Assembly (NCBI RefSeq): GCF_037975245.1
Contig: NC_092563.1
Coordinates: 11,956,001 to 12,020,000 of the forward strand
Length of the DNA stretch: 64,000 nt
Origin: Apostichopus japonicus
Taxonomy: Eukaryota > Echinodermata > Holothuroidea > Aspidochirotida > Stichopodidae
Direction of reading: 5' to 3'
The notes beneath the pieces were generated by a model. The model worked only from the letters and a program-made list of their open reading frames with translations, did no database searches and was not told the DNA's origin. Shown here piece by piece: positions 49,198-61,600 of this stretch (its first letter is position 1; each line of letters begins with the position of its first letter). A program made the translations under genes and the position numbers.

Positions 49198-52100
49198 ATG
49201 GCGCTCACCGTGACAAAAAAAGCTTTCTGTAAATGCCTCCTTCATGTTTCAAAATACCCGTATAGTGCGGTAAATGGGGTGTTTTTGGCTGATAAAAAGA
49301 AATTCAAAGACTCGAAAGATTTAACCGTTGTGGACGCTGTTCCGTTATTCCATCAATGTGTTGGATTGGCAGCAATGCTGGAAATTGCTCTTATGCAGGT
49401 AGGCCTAGGCCTAACTTACAGTAGGCTATTGTACGACTAGCCTAGGCCTACAGTAGGTCTGTTGAAGTTGAAGTTGTCATAATGATAGGCCTAGGCTAAC
49501 TTTTTAAGCATATGGTCCAAACAATACTGCAGTAACCTACTGTAGCGTATGTCAAACAAAGCATTTGAAAGCATGAATGGATTACACAAAGAACTTCAAC
49601 GGGAGCGTTAACTCCTTACCTTTCGAATTTCATAAATTCTTTCATAGGCCAAGGCCTATCTTGCTTTTACAATGTGTTATTGTTAACCTGCACAACCTCA
49701 TCCTACACTACGGTACTGTACATACAGTAGCTACTGTATGGAAGGGAAACTACCCACATGAACAGAAAGGGATATAGCTACTGTATGGAAGGGAAACTAC
49801 CCACATGCACAGAAAGGGCTGTAGCTACAGTAGGCCAAACATGAACTGTCATAAAGGCGCCACTTCAACATGTTAATATCCTTATAAAATACATATCCTT
49901 TGTTTCTTTGTTAATATTGGCACAGAATACTTTGATATATCCTTTTAATAGGGAAAAATCAAGCCAAAAGTTCTTTAAACTTCAAAGAACTTAACATTAA
50001 AGGTGGTTAAGGATTGCCCTGTCTACTTTTTATTTATTAATATAATCTTTGGCTCTTGCTCGTTTTCCTGCTTCTTTCCACTTTCGCTCTTTTATTAATG
50101 GACTCTTGTCCGGTAATTGTTTCACTGACCCTTTCTATGATCTTACAGATTAGCAACTTTAATGATCTTTTCAGTGATTGCGATGATACATCCTGTAAAG
50201 AATACCTTGATAAAGTTGAAAATGAAAATTATGTATCAAGCAATGTTTCAAGCAAATATATATTACATTGAGACTGAATTTAATGATGCAGTATCTTTTC
50301 AGTGATTGTTATGATTCATCCTTTAAAGAATACCTTGATAAAGTTGAAAATGAAAATTATGTATCCAGCAATGTTTCAAGCAAATAGTATATTATATTAT
50401 ATTGAGACTGAATTTAATGATGCAGTTAGAGGCAAACATTCTCATATTTCAATCTTTCACCTTAATACAAGAAGCCTTCAAAAGAATTACCCAAATCTTG
50501 TTGCTAACCTTGATTCTATTGTAAACATTTAAGTGTGACGTAATACTGTTATCTGAAATAGGACAAAGTGACATACAGTAAGCTATTTGAGTAATATACT
50601 TAGAGGTTGTGACCTTGAATTTGTACCATCATCTTTAAGATGTGGTTGAGTTGTTATCTTCTACAAAACCATTTTCAATAGCAATATGTTAAGAAACAGG
50701 CTTTGAACATGAATTGCTCTTGCACTGTACACAATGCCACTTTACACAATGCCAAGTTGAAGATACTGTATATGGATAGGTCTTAGCATTAGTAACTTCT
50801 GTGTTGTGTCTCTGCATGTTATCATCACCCATGGGGTAATATAAAGCATTTTTTTGAATCACTGGAAGATTCTTTGAACTGCTCTTCTATCCCAAGCATG
50901 TGTATTATTGGAGGTGATTTCAATATCAATTTACTGTATTAAATGTAGAAACCAACACAATTTGTGAGGAGTATACAAAATTAATGTTGTGAAAATTTCA
51001 TTCCTGCAATTACTTTACCAACAAAAATCACCCCTCTAGAGCAACTCTTTTTGACAATATATTTTTCAGACTCCCAAATAAGCTGCTATCATATGACTGA
51101 CCTCAAAATGAATTGCAAACACTGTCCTTTCCTTCAATACAAATGAAACAAGTAGGCCTGTAGTGTACAGTATATGGATGTGAATCATATTAGTATTACC
51201 TACTGTATGCATTCTTAGTAGATGCCAATGCCTTATCCAGGTTAGCCTATTGTTAATACTGTAGTTAATATACCTACAGTATGTACTGGGTAGATAGAAA
51301 GTCACTATGTAATTAATCCTAAGAAAGCTAAGCCTATGTAATCCTAAGTAATACTAAGTACATATTGTATTCTATCTGTACACTAAGGAATGTCATCTGT
51401 CTCTGTGACAGATGGGAAGACGATGTGCAGTTGTGTATTCACAGAGTTGTCTCTACATTAATGTACAGGCCTAGCTTCACAAATTAACATCATTGTTTGA
51501 CATTCCTATTGTGAAAGTCTCATTCAATAACTTACCCTGTACGTGCATAAATGTCAAGTTGTACTTGCTGTTTCTATATGGCAGAATTATGAAAACATGA
51601 TTCATAATTGGTTCTGTGCCTTAATAGGGTACCTCAACCTACCAAAAAATAATCGTAGTGCTTCTAATCTAAGACTAAAAGAAACAAATATTATTTCATT
51701 ATAATTGTAATAGGTATATGTTTATAATCTCATTTTCATCTGATTAGTGATGAACCATTCTTTTTGTCTTCCATTCATTAGATTGACTCTTACTGTGAAG
51801 CCAATGGTTTAATACTCGCTGGATACTACCATGCAAATGAACACCTAGAAGATAATGTGTAAGTTTTTCTTGTATTTGTGGTCAGTGGAGAACTACTGTA
51901 ATAATTACAGGCATTGTCAATGGTTAAATATATGAAAGTTTAGCCTTTCAAATTGCCCTTTCAATTAGTTTATTTCAATGGAAAGATTGTAATTGTTGAT
52001 CTGTTTTGAGGTTACTTCAGTGACATACAAATTTAATCATTACAAGAATTCAGTGTTAGAGGGTTTTGTCATGTTGGAAACACTGAACATGTTGATGCTG

Positions 52101-53788
52101 CTCAATTGGTAGGATGTTTTGACTAATTAAACTATTTCTGTTTGATCCAGTGTTTGAAAATGGAAGTTGGGTAAACAGTGTCAGTGTCAGTGACGTAACT
52201 TTCTACTCTCTACAGTAGTAGTTTAACTACCAGCATGCCAACTACTGTAACATCGGTTTTATTTTCTCCATTTTAGTCCTTCACTTATTGCTACAAAAAT
52301 AGCCGACAAACTTCATGACAACTTCAGTGACTCTTGCCTATTCGTGGTGAGTTGAATTTACAAATTCATTTTTAACTTTCATTTAATGTGCTGTAGCTCT
52401 TAGGGTTAGTTTCATTAAACCCTACAGGTTCAACCGGCTCATCGTATTTCCACATTCAGAATATCATGAACTACAGACCTGTGACCACCCACAGTGTAGA
52501 GCTTACTGTACAGTTCATCAACTTAATGTACACTAGTAATAGTCTTAAGATGTATCAGATGATTGTATTAATCAGTCTCTTTCATCATTGCTGAAGTTCT
52601 CTCAAGTTAACTTTCATAATAATGCTTGTTCTAAACACAAATATAACCATTAACGTACAGTATACTGTAAGCACATGTGAAGTCATATTATGTACTCGCT
52701 TGTGTGACCTTTGTTTTGCTTCTCAGATAAACAATGAAAAAATTGATGGCAAGTGTGGGAAAGATGCTCTTGTACTGTATCAAAGCACTGATGGAAAATG
52801 GAAACCAAGCAGCACAGGGTAATTTAATAAGTTGTGATGTCCTCATTTATCATTAACAAGCTGATATATCGTAGAGTTTATACAAAACCTCATTCCAATA
52901 CTGACCAGGTTCTCACCAAGACTTTAATATGGGTCCCATTGGCCACAACACAAAGAAGATAAATATTAGGATTACATACTCCTGCATTTTAGTTAGTGAT
53001 ATTTATAATAAAATGAGATAGAACTGCTATAGACTTATAGATATAAAATACTGAACACTGAAATGAAGGCTTTGTATTCTTAAAGAAAAGCACAAATTTG
53101 CCTACAGGCCAAAAGGGACTGTAAAACTCTATCTTTATTGACACCACATTTGTGGTGCAACTTATTTGGTTAAAGCCCTGGTTCTCTCATGTCAAACCTA
53201 TGAAGCTTTGTAGGGTATCAGTATTTCTTATTTCCCTCCCACCCACCCACCATTATAAGTAAATGAAAGCAATGTTTTTTCAGTTTTTTTGTATGTGACA
53301 GCAGTATTGGACAGGTCTCTTTGTACAATAACAAGGCTTTTTATATTGCATCTAGCCTTATGTTGTGACCAAAAAAAACAAAAAACAAAGACAACAAAAT
53401 TAACAACAACAACAACAGTATATTTGGGCTCATTTATTTAAAAATGAAGCTGTTATATTCACATATAGTGAAGTTGTTATATTTCAAGCATTACCAGCTA
53501 CTTTAACTTGCAACAAATTAATTGATATCTGTAAAATAAATAATTAATGCAATTTAGTTGTGGAAAGGTATTAACTGCACTGCACAGCCTGTTACGATGC
53601 CGATATAACATACAACTTGTTTTTTCTTTTTCAGGTTTAAGCTGGACGTAGGCACAAGTGAGGCTTGTGCAGAGCTCCTTGAATCAAGAGCTGAAGCAGA
53701 TCTGATTGATTTTGATAGCCATTTAGATGACATCACAAAGGAATGGCAAAATAGAACTCTCAGCGAACTGATAGATTCTCGTTCTTAG
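49198..53788 (+). CDS. EMC8: ER membrane protein complex subunit 8/9
   Basis: Exons 49198-49398, 51782-51858, 52277-52346, 52727-52818 and 53635-53788 sum to 594 nt, giving 197 residues, close to the usual 200-210. The N-terminus MALTVTKKAFCKCLLHVSKY and the downstream YSAVNGVFL, VDAVPLFHQ and IDSYCEANGLILAGYYHANE are typical of the UPF0172/EMC8-EMC9 family. Later, NEKIDGKCGKDALVLYQ and a Glu/Asp-rich tail ending DSRS also fit. The protein is a cytosol-facing, MPN-like but non-catalytic subunit of the EMC insertase, which inserts tail-anchored and multipass proteins into the ER. The metal-binding JAMM motif is absent, as is normal for the family. Invertebrates usually carry a single EMC8/EMC9 gene, so the symbol stands for that combined orthologue. 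Intron 1 (about 2.4 kb) holds a decayed LINE endonuclease fragment. Confidence 0.93.
49730..49820. repeat. Two-copy 47-bp tandem repeat in EMC8 intron 1
   Basis: GCTACTGTATGGAAGGGAAA...CCCACATG(A/C)ACAGAAAGGG occurs at 49730 and 49777 with one base difference in the aligned core, so the duplication is recent. Confidence 0.8.
50120..51070 (+). mobile_element. Decayed LINE with AP-endonuclease fragment (CR1/L2-like)
   Basis: Conceptual translation gives the start of an AP-type endonuclease domain, HISIFHLNTRSLQKNYPNLV (from about 50440). Further downstream, after several frame breaks, come the catalytic-type GDFN motif in IIGGDFNIN (about 50908) and IPAITLPTKITP (about 51005). This order is standard for LINE endonucleases. 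Upstream, a 128-bp segment is tandemly duplicated. It lies in EMC8 intron 1 and is non-functional. Clade assignment is inference from the HLNTRSL style. Confidence 0.65.
50171..50426. repeat. 128-bp tandem duplication inside the LINE fragment
   Basis: The unit beginning TCAGTGATTG at 50171 recurs from 50299 with about 95% identity, through the shared ATTGAGACTGAATTTAATGATGCAGT block. Copy 2 has a few extra TAT bases before that block. Confidence 0.8.
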
Positions 53789-55138
53789 TAACTCATTTGC
53801 ATCGGAAACCAATTCTATGGACATAAAGATCTCATGGTAGATACACCTTGGTAAATTTCCACTGACACACAATCTATTGTGTGAAACTCAATTCTGTGCT
53901 GTAACTGCACAATATATTGTATTTCTACACAAGTCAAGTGTGTGCAGTGGTACAGTGAGGACTGCATGCAAATGGATGGTGATTGTTAGTACTGCACATT
54001 CAGGTTCTAGTACTGTACATGTAAGTCAATAGGCATACCATCTCTACCAGGTCTGAGACTATATGTAACTCATTGTCCATATTCAATGCAGATTTTCAGG
54101 TCAGAAGCAACTGATCTGAGTATGTGTGACATGAAGGGAACATAAATTAAAATGATAAATATCTTTGTGTTGATTGGGTAGAGGTACTGATTCATGAATT
54201 TTGGTTATACTCAAGCATGATAAACCTGTGATTGGTTCCTGTTATAGCTACTGGCATAGCTGTTATATATAGCTGTTATAGCTACTCTTAGCTACTGTGC
54301 AGTTGGTATTAACAGGTTTGGAGTCAGTTTTTAGTGAATACAATGTGAACTTGGAGACTTATACCTGATGCTCAAGTGAGGAACTTGAAATTTAAACATT
54401 CATCAGCTGGCTAAGTGATGCTTTCATAGGATGTTTGCATGCAAAGATTTCTTGTAGGATGAGGTTTAATGGAAGTATCATTATCAGGGTATGTGACACA
54501 TAACAAGTGTTACGGTAGTGGGGGATATTTTTTAAGTTACAGAATCTCAAGATATTTTTATGGTTGGTTTATAAATGTTTATCATGAATGGCTTTGCTAT
54601 TTTTTTTCTGGCAACTATTGGTAACCCTTTTTCCTGGGGGAGGGCTGCATCATGAGGGAAGGTATGTATAGAATATTGGGATTTTGTAGTTTGACATATG
54701 TGACCAGCTCCTAGATATAATTGTTCATAATTCCTATAGTACTGGCAATAATGTTGTGATGCAATTACAGCAAAAAGTGGTCATATAATTTACAATTATT
54801 TCACTGAAGAGTTCAGTTGAAAAAGGAGATGTTGAATGCAGTGATGTTGATGAGTTATAGAACATCAGACGTTTTGTTTATTAAGACAAACTTTAATTAA
54901 GACAAACCATCTGTGAAATGTTTGTTGGTAGTGAAAACTGCAGGTCATATAATGTATATTTTGCAAATTGACAGTTGATAATTAAAACTGCATTTTGGGT
55001 TAAATTGTTACAATCTGGTTGTAGCATACTGTACTTGAACATTAAGAGAAGGTAAGTCTCCTAGTGAAAGATATTTGGTTACTTAAGTATACCAAAACTA
55101 CAACAGGAATAATCAATTCTGTTAACCTGAAATGATAA

Positions 55139-55144
55139 AATAAA
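55139..55144 (+). promoter_or_regulatory. AATAAA polyadenylation signal candidate, EMC8
   Basis: A canonical hexamer about 1.35 kb after the EMC8 stop. It is the clearest candidate noticed in this interval and implies a long 3' UTR. Confidence 0.35.
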
Positions 55145-57011
55145 GCATAACTTAAAATTTGTGGGACACAAAATTTCCTACTGTGGATAATATAGTTCAT
55201 AACTTGCTTTAAGAATAGTAAAATGATTGTAACCAGATTGATCTGTTTCCCATTGATGGTTACCTAATTATGTGTCAACATTACAAGTTGTGGTAAAAAA
55301 TAACAGAAAGTTACATCTCAGAGCAACTTGCAGCTTTCATTTACATCTTTGTACACTTTTGAAGAGTTTTTTTTTCTCAATTGGTCAAATCTCTGTAAAA
55401 GATGTTTACATGCAAGAAGATTTTCTTTCTACTGCAATGTAAGTTTCTAACTTGGACAAAGAATTGAGTTATGAAATAACTTGTTTTATCCCTCGTGGAC
55501 TCATAAGCCTGAAAATTAAGAACGCTCATCATTATTCTTCGATAACATTACTATACATGAAATGGTAATCCAGTCAAAAACGTGTTATTCATAACATATT
55601 ACTGCAACTTCAGAGTTGAACTGTATTGGTTGGGTGGAACGATTGTGCATGGATGCAGTCCATGCATCTTACAGTACTCCTGGGTGAAGAATTTGTTTTG
55701 CATTCAACTTTTGATGATGCCGTTATATGTATGAACACTATCAGCAATGGATGTGTATATTTATGTTTATGGTAACGATGTATGACTTTCTTGTATTGTT
55801 GATATCAATTCAAAGCTTCGCGGATATGAAATGTTAACGTTGACCTAAATATTCCCCTGTTTAAGATTGGTAAGTTTGTGATAAAGTTAACTCAGAAATG
55901 AAACAGTGAAATAGCTTGCCATATGATAAAAAAAAAATGATATAATATATTACTGCACCTACTGTACTGACTCACAGAATAATTAACCCATCATTACACC
56001 TCATATTTTTCCTGATTCGTAAATGAATGGGAAATTGTTACACAAACCCTTTTATTAGAGTTAATTCCACATATATCTTCATATTCTAGAAAATCATTGA
56101 TGATGATTAAAGAAACCAAACATAATTGTTGTGTTCTGTCTTATTTATTGTTATTTGTAACCCTCTCCCATATCTGGGTCTAATTTCAAACCCTTCAGTA
56201 CTCGTGCCTTCGTTCCTTGATGGACGGCTTTGATGGACGTCTAATTTGCTTCTCAAAGTTGGTAGGGGCAACCGAGGGGAAGCAGTAACTGACATTGAGT
56301 CTGGGTACCATTCTTAGGGATGAGTCAGGCTAAGCACATGTCGGCAAAAATGTGATACTGTTCATGTTTATTGAAAACAATGTTTAGGCCATTGACTATT
56401 GGAGGTGTGTCTTTAAGGGGGGGGGGGGGGTACCATATTCCATCTAGTCAGATTGACGACTGGAAAATCTTGCAATTTTTGAGAAATCATGACCTTGGAG
56501 GAGAATAATTGTCAGGTATATTTAAATCTCATTGGGGTGCTAATACATCTGGCTGTCGAGGTAGACTCGTGCCATCGCCTGCTTTGTCCCCGCATGGAAA
56601 GTAATTTTTATTTTGTCTGTGTAAACGTGGTAAATATGATTAAATATATTAAAGGTCAATTTTGACTGAAATTTTCAATTTTTAGGTCATTCACAATCAC
56701 AGGAATATATGAATAGGCCTAGATAAACTAGAGTGCGACAGTCGAAAATTCCGACTGTCGCACTCCAATTTTCCAACTATCGTCAGTTTTACCAAGTTTG
56801 GGGTGAACACCTCCCCCCACACCCCCCCCCCCTCCAGCAACGTCCCTGATTGCAGGCTGCAGCGCCTGTAAATGTTTCCAAGCGAAAACAACCCAAACAC
56901 AATAAACGAATCTGTGTAACACTGCTTCTTACAATGTTCCGAGTTGCTGCAAGGACACTTAGTCTTGAACCTTTGGTTGCTGAAAATGTTATATACTACC
57001 TCAAATGCACG
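55145..57011. other. Interval between EMC8 and RPP40
   Basis: No exon recognised. It has a G-run at 56417-56430 and a C-rich patch at 56808-56836 just upstream of the RPP40 first exon. AAAATTCCGACTGTCGCACTCCAA at 56737-56770 forms an inverted repeat with the preceding TGCGACAGTCGAAAATT. The RPP40 promoter should lie in the last few hundred bases; no TATA box is evident. Confidence 0.45.
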
Positions 57012-60000
57012 ATGGATCAGTTCCAGAGTCCTAAGAGCAAATTAATTGTCGAAAAGTCCTCGTTTCACAACAATAAATCAAGACATAATACTTATATCGA
57101 TGGTCATCCACTTAACCATGCAGTTAGTTTACAATGAATGTTTTAGGAAGTCTTGTACCGGCATTTTGTATTTTGTTTTATATAGGGTAGGCTAGGCCTA
57201 GCATAATTAACGTTACTTGTTTCTAGTTTTTTTCTTGCAATGATTTATACTATTGTTACTCTGTAGTTTTGTTAATAGTGATAATATTATAACGTCTAAG
57301 TTAGGCCTATGCCTAGGTTACTTTACTTATGTGAGAATATTAATTTCATTGTGCCAAACGCTAACATAAAACTGGAAAAGGTAGGTGGTTATGAATATCC
57401 ATCAGTGAATGTATCGTTTCTTGCTTACTTTTCTTAAGTGTGGGGCCTAGTTCCGCGATTGTTTTTCTTGCAGCCGTTTTGTATAGTACATATAGCAGCA
57501 CTTCCTAAGCGTGTAGGTAGTAATACTAGCCTAAATCACAAATATCTTTAGGTACTGTAAAGCTAGATAGGTCATTGCTGTCACGAGCAATGGATAAGTA
57601 CAGTACCTAGGTGAATGACGGGTGTTTTAAGTATCCATACAGTACATATCAATTTTTGATGGGGGAGGAGATAGCTCAAGCCAATTCAAATTGTTTCCTT
57701 GATTTGAAATTTTGAGCCCTTGCACATCAGGATGGTTCATTGATTAAATGCGTAAGGTACTGGAGAAAAGAATTTAGTTGGTCCACTAGTCTGTCCCCTC
57801 CATCTAATTATGCAAATATATATTTTATAAATGATATACTGCAGGTGTTGGAAAGTACTTAGTGTTTTGTTGTTATCCTCCTCACAGGTATAACTGGATA
57901 TTATTTATAATCAGATAGCAATTTTAGCAGAGCAGATACCAAAGTTATTAATTCCTTTTTGTATTTTCTCATTTTAAAATTAATTTTAGGTGGAGGTGAT
58001 GTTACCAGGTTGTGAATCTCTTCCTGATGTGATTCAAGATATCTCACCAGATCTTGACAGTTATTACTTGGTAAAGAGATTACCTGTGGTGGAACTAGTG
58101 AAGGAAGAATTTGTCAAAGAGATACTGAGAAAAGGTTAGCAAAAATAACAGTATACTTCTTACAGCTTGAATAGCTCTTTCAAACATGCATACTTTCTGC
58201 TGCTCTATACACTCACGGCTAGCTCTATACACTCATGGCTGGCTCTGTACACTCATTACACTCATTTTTGGCTCTATACACTCACATCTGACTCTGTACA
58301 TTTATGACTGGCTCTGTACGCTCAGTGCCCTAATGGCTGGCTGGCTCTTACACTCATGGCTGGCTCTGTTCACTCACAGCTTGCTCTGTACAATCACCAC
58401 TGGCTCTGTACACTCACGACTGGCCCGTAAACATGACTGGCTCCATGCACTCACAGCTGGCTCCGTTCACTCACTGCTGGCTCTGTACACTCACGACTGG
58501 CTCCGTACATAACGGTCAAGCCTGCCTAACGAAAAACAGTTCTAACATTCACTCAATTATTAATAATTGTTACATGATAGCATAAATTACCCCAAGTTCT
58601 GTCATTAGAATTCATCCTTGGGTGCACCTAAATAATTGACCAGTCACATGTATGATTGTAAACACAAGTGATTCTAATGGCCAACACTATTTTCCTATGT
58701 GTGAAGACAAGTTTGTTTTGACCACTGCAATGGTACACTGTGTGTTTAACAATGAATTTGTGCTGAGTAGCGTTCAGAATGGCTAGCATTACCAACTCAG
58801 GTAGATATTCAATCTCACCTGTTTTTGGCCCAAAACAGGGGTCTTTGGTGGTATTTGCTATTGGCAGGAAAGATTGTAATGGTACACTCACGGCTGGCTC
58901 CGTACACTCACGGCTGGCTCATGGTTGGCCAATGGTGATAGCCATGTACAATCTGTGCTTGCTACTTTGCAGTTTACTTAATTAAGGGTGATACCTGTTT
59001 CAAGAACTCTTGATCTTGCGTGATGCATTTTACAGCACAGTATGTAAAGTTAGGCATGGTTTCAATGCGGCAATTGTAACTTATCTATTAACTTACCTTA
59101 TGTTTGCAGTGTTTCTTTAACTAGTGAACAATACTTAACATATTTTTTTTCCTGAAAAAAGTATGCATCATACTCAGTAGGATATCATCTTGGTGACATT
59201 TCAAATATCTGGATAAAAAAAATTTAATGAATAATTTCTAAATTTATATTTTCTTCTACATTTTGCCAAATGTACTGAGTTTATCAGATGTGATTCATTT
59301 GATCATTTTAGGGTACAATCCTGGCTATTATAATGACTCAAGATATCTAATTAGTATGTAATTAATAATAAAACTCATTTCTGAAAAGTCTGTTCATTTT
59401 AGAATCTGGTCCATTCATATCGTGAACATTGTTTCAAATACTGAAGTGACAAATTTTGGTGAAACTTGAACTATATTATAAAGTACATTTTCATGATATT
59501 AAGGCATTTCAACAAATTCTTCAGTTTCAACACGACATTCTTACTGGACAAAACAACTGACCAACAATGTGAAAATATCCTGGCAACATCAAATTGGATA
59601 GACCGGAGTGTTTTCATGTAGATTAATTTGATCTCTTTTCTTTATTTCTGTTACAGGTCACTTTACTGGAATATCTGTGGGTACCAGAGTCGATAATCAT
59701 ACTGTGGTAGCAGTCCTCCCATCAGGTGACAGGTTCAGATTCTTGGTCTTGACTATATAGTCAGCTTGCCCCCCCTCCCCCCCCCCTCTGGCTCCCTAAG
59801 CAGAGTTGGTTGTGTTTGCAACATGAAGTTATCTGCCATGCAAATACTGAAACACTATATATATTGTTAGTTTGGGATAATAGTTTTGTAACACGTGTTA
59901 AACAGGACTCGAAAGGGAAGCCAAAAGAATCACTTGATGGTACCATACTTCAGGGAAGGCTGCCTTGCTCCATTAAAACCATCATGAAAACTTGAACATA

Positions 60001-61065
60001 AATAACCCCGCAAAATTGTGAATAGAAAACAGGCAAATACCCTCAAACTGTCAGAAAATGATCAACCTTTTGTATGATTTTAAAACATTGTAGCTAGTTT
60101 AGCACATATGTAGCAAGTTTTGTGTCACTTTAATGTTCCTGTAAATTGAAGCAGGTGCTGTGTGTAATTGGTAAATGTACACATATTGTGCTGTATTTAT
60201 GAATATGTACATATACGGTCTACGTATACAACCTAAAGTTAGTCTCATAAAGCATACATGGTATATCATAACCTACTATAAATTGGGTAGCCAAATCTCT
60301 AGTCTTGTCAGCTGATTTTAATGTAAGAAGTAATACATTGGTAAATAGGACACACCAATTAAAGGTGCTGAACCCTTGAAGTGACATCCACCAATTTTTG
60401 GTTTTTTTTTACTCCATTTTCTAGGTCATCTGATTCTGTCTGTTGATAAAGACTTATATCAAGAACTTGGTTTGTCAGGGAAACCTTCAAAATACACCGG
60501 CAGAAATGCAACTCGTTTTGGTAAGTTCTCCTCGTGGTAAATTGTGTCTGACAATTCTCGATCTGTAATATGACCGGGGTTCGTCCTCGGATGCTCCAAA
60601 ATCTGACTATAAATGTATATACCAACTTAGCATGACAGATAAAAAAGTACTATTTGAACAGTGAATACAATGATCATGCAATGGGCAACACTGAAACCAA
60701 ATATTCATACACAAAATGTTTATATCCTAACAGGTCTACATAAGAGACAGAAACTAAACTACAATATTGAAGTGACAAAGATGCTAATGGTTAACTCTCC
60801 CAAACAGCTAAGTGTCATAATTAAAAATGGATAATCAAATAAACCCTTTCAGTTAAACATTTCAGTCATATTTGCACATCAAAATCATTTCTATTCCTAT
60901 CAAATCTGTGTTTTCTTTCCCTCTCTCTTCTCTCCCTAGTTGTGGAGATAGATCTGTTTAATGCCAATCATAGTAATGGCAAGAAGCAGTACAACAGAGT
61001 CCTATGGAGCCTGAAGGATAGACTTAACCTCACATTCAACTTTATATTTAGCTGGGAGCCAATAA
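57012..61065 (+). CDS. RPP40: Ribonuclease P protein subunit p40 (3' part outside window)
   Basis: Exons 57012-57122, 57990-58134, 59657-59725, 60425-60520 and 60940-61065 give 182 residues with consistent phases; the last donor is AATAA|GTAAGT. RPP40 is usually about 360 aa, so roughly half the protein is missing beyond the window. Family landmarks in order: LIVEKSSFHNNKSRH, then VEVMLPGC, YYLVKRLPVVELV, VGTRVDNHTVVAVLPSG, GHLILSVDKDLYQELGL, GKPSKYTGRNATRF, VVEIDLF, and YNRVLWSLKDR...LTFNFIFSWEP. The protein is part of RNase P and RNase MRP in the nucleus/nucleolus, acting in tRNA 5' maturation and rRNA processing. The start at 57012 best matches family length. In-frame ATGs at 56934 and 56850 would add a longer N-terminus. 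A minisatellite occupies intron 2, and a hAT-type element lies in the intron after exon 5. Confidence 0.9.
58198..58512. repeat. 22-bp minisatellite in RPP40 intron 2
   Basis: About 14 variant copies of a unit near CACTCACGACTGGCTCTGTA. Two more copies occur separately at 58881-58921. The open frame across it is an artefact of the repeat. Confidence 0.9.
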
Positions 61066-61600
61066 GTAAGTCTTCTCCTCATTTAGCTAAAGTCTGTTTA
61101 CATCTATTTCTTTTAATTTCTTCTCTCCAAAAGAAGACCACCTGTGTGCATGCATAATATATTTAATTGTAGAGGCCATCCTTTACTCTCTCTAATTTAT
61201 CCAGTTGTTTGAATGAAAGCCTCTGGAGATAAAGCCCGACTAGAAACAAAATTCAGGGAGGTCTTGTCCTCTTACTAGACTAGAGAAAACTCAATGTTTT
61301 TAATGTGGTAACATTTAATACTTTGAAGCTGAAGTCAGCTACCAAGTGGTAAAGATATTCCAAATCAAACTAATATTACAAAATTGTTTGACACTCAATT
61401 TTAAGCTGTCTCATTTATTAAATGTATATATATTGCTATAATCCTGTCCATATATCTTATGTATCCCTTTCTTGTCCTCATATTTCCTTTGTTTTGCTTC
61501 CATAAAATATTAGATGTGAAAAATTCTAAATGAAATCTGTAGAAATCACAAAAGAGGAAACTCTCCCAATTCTGTAAAGTTCAAATGTCTTTTGAAGTGG

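Noticed and set aside
58186-58512. 108-residue open frame in RPP40 intron 2
   Set aside because: It is a translation of the 22-bp minisatellite (repeated LALYTHDWL-like units).
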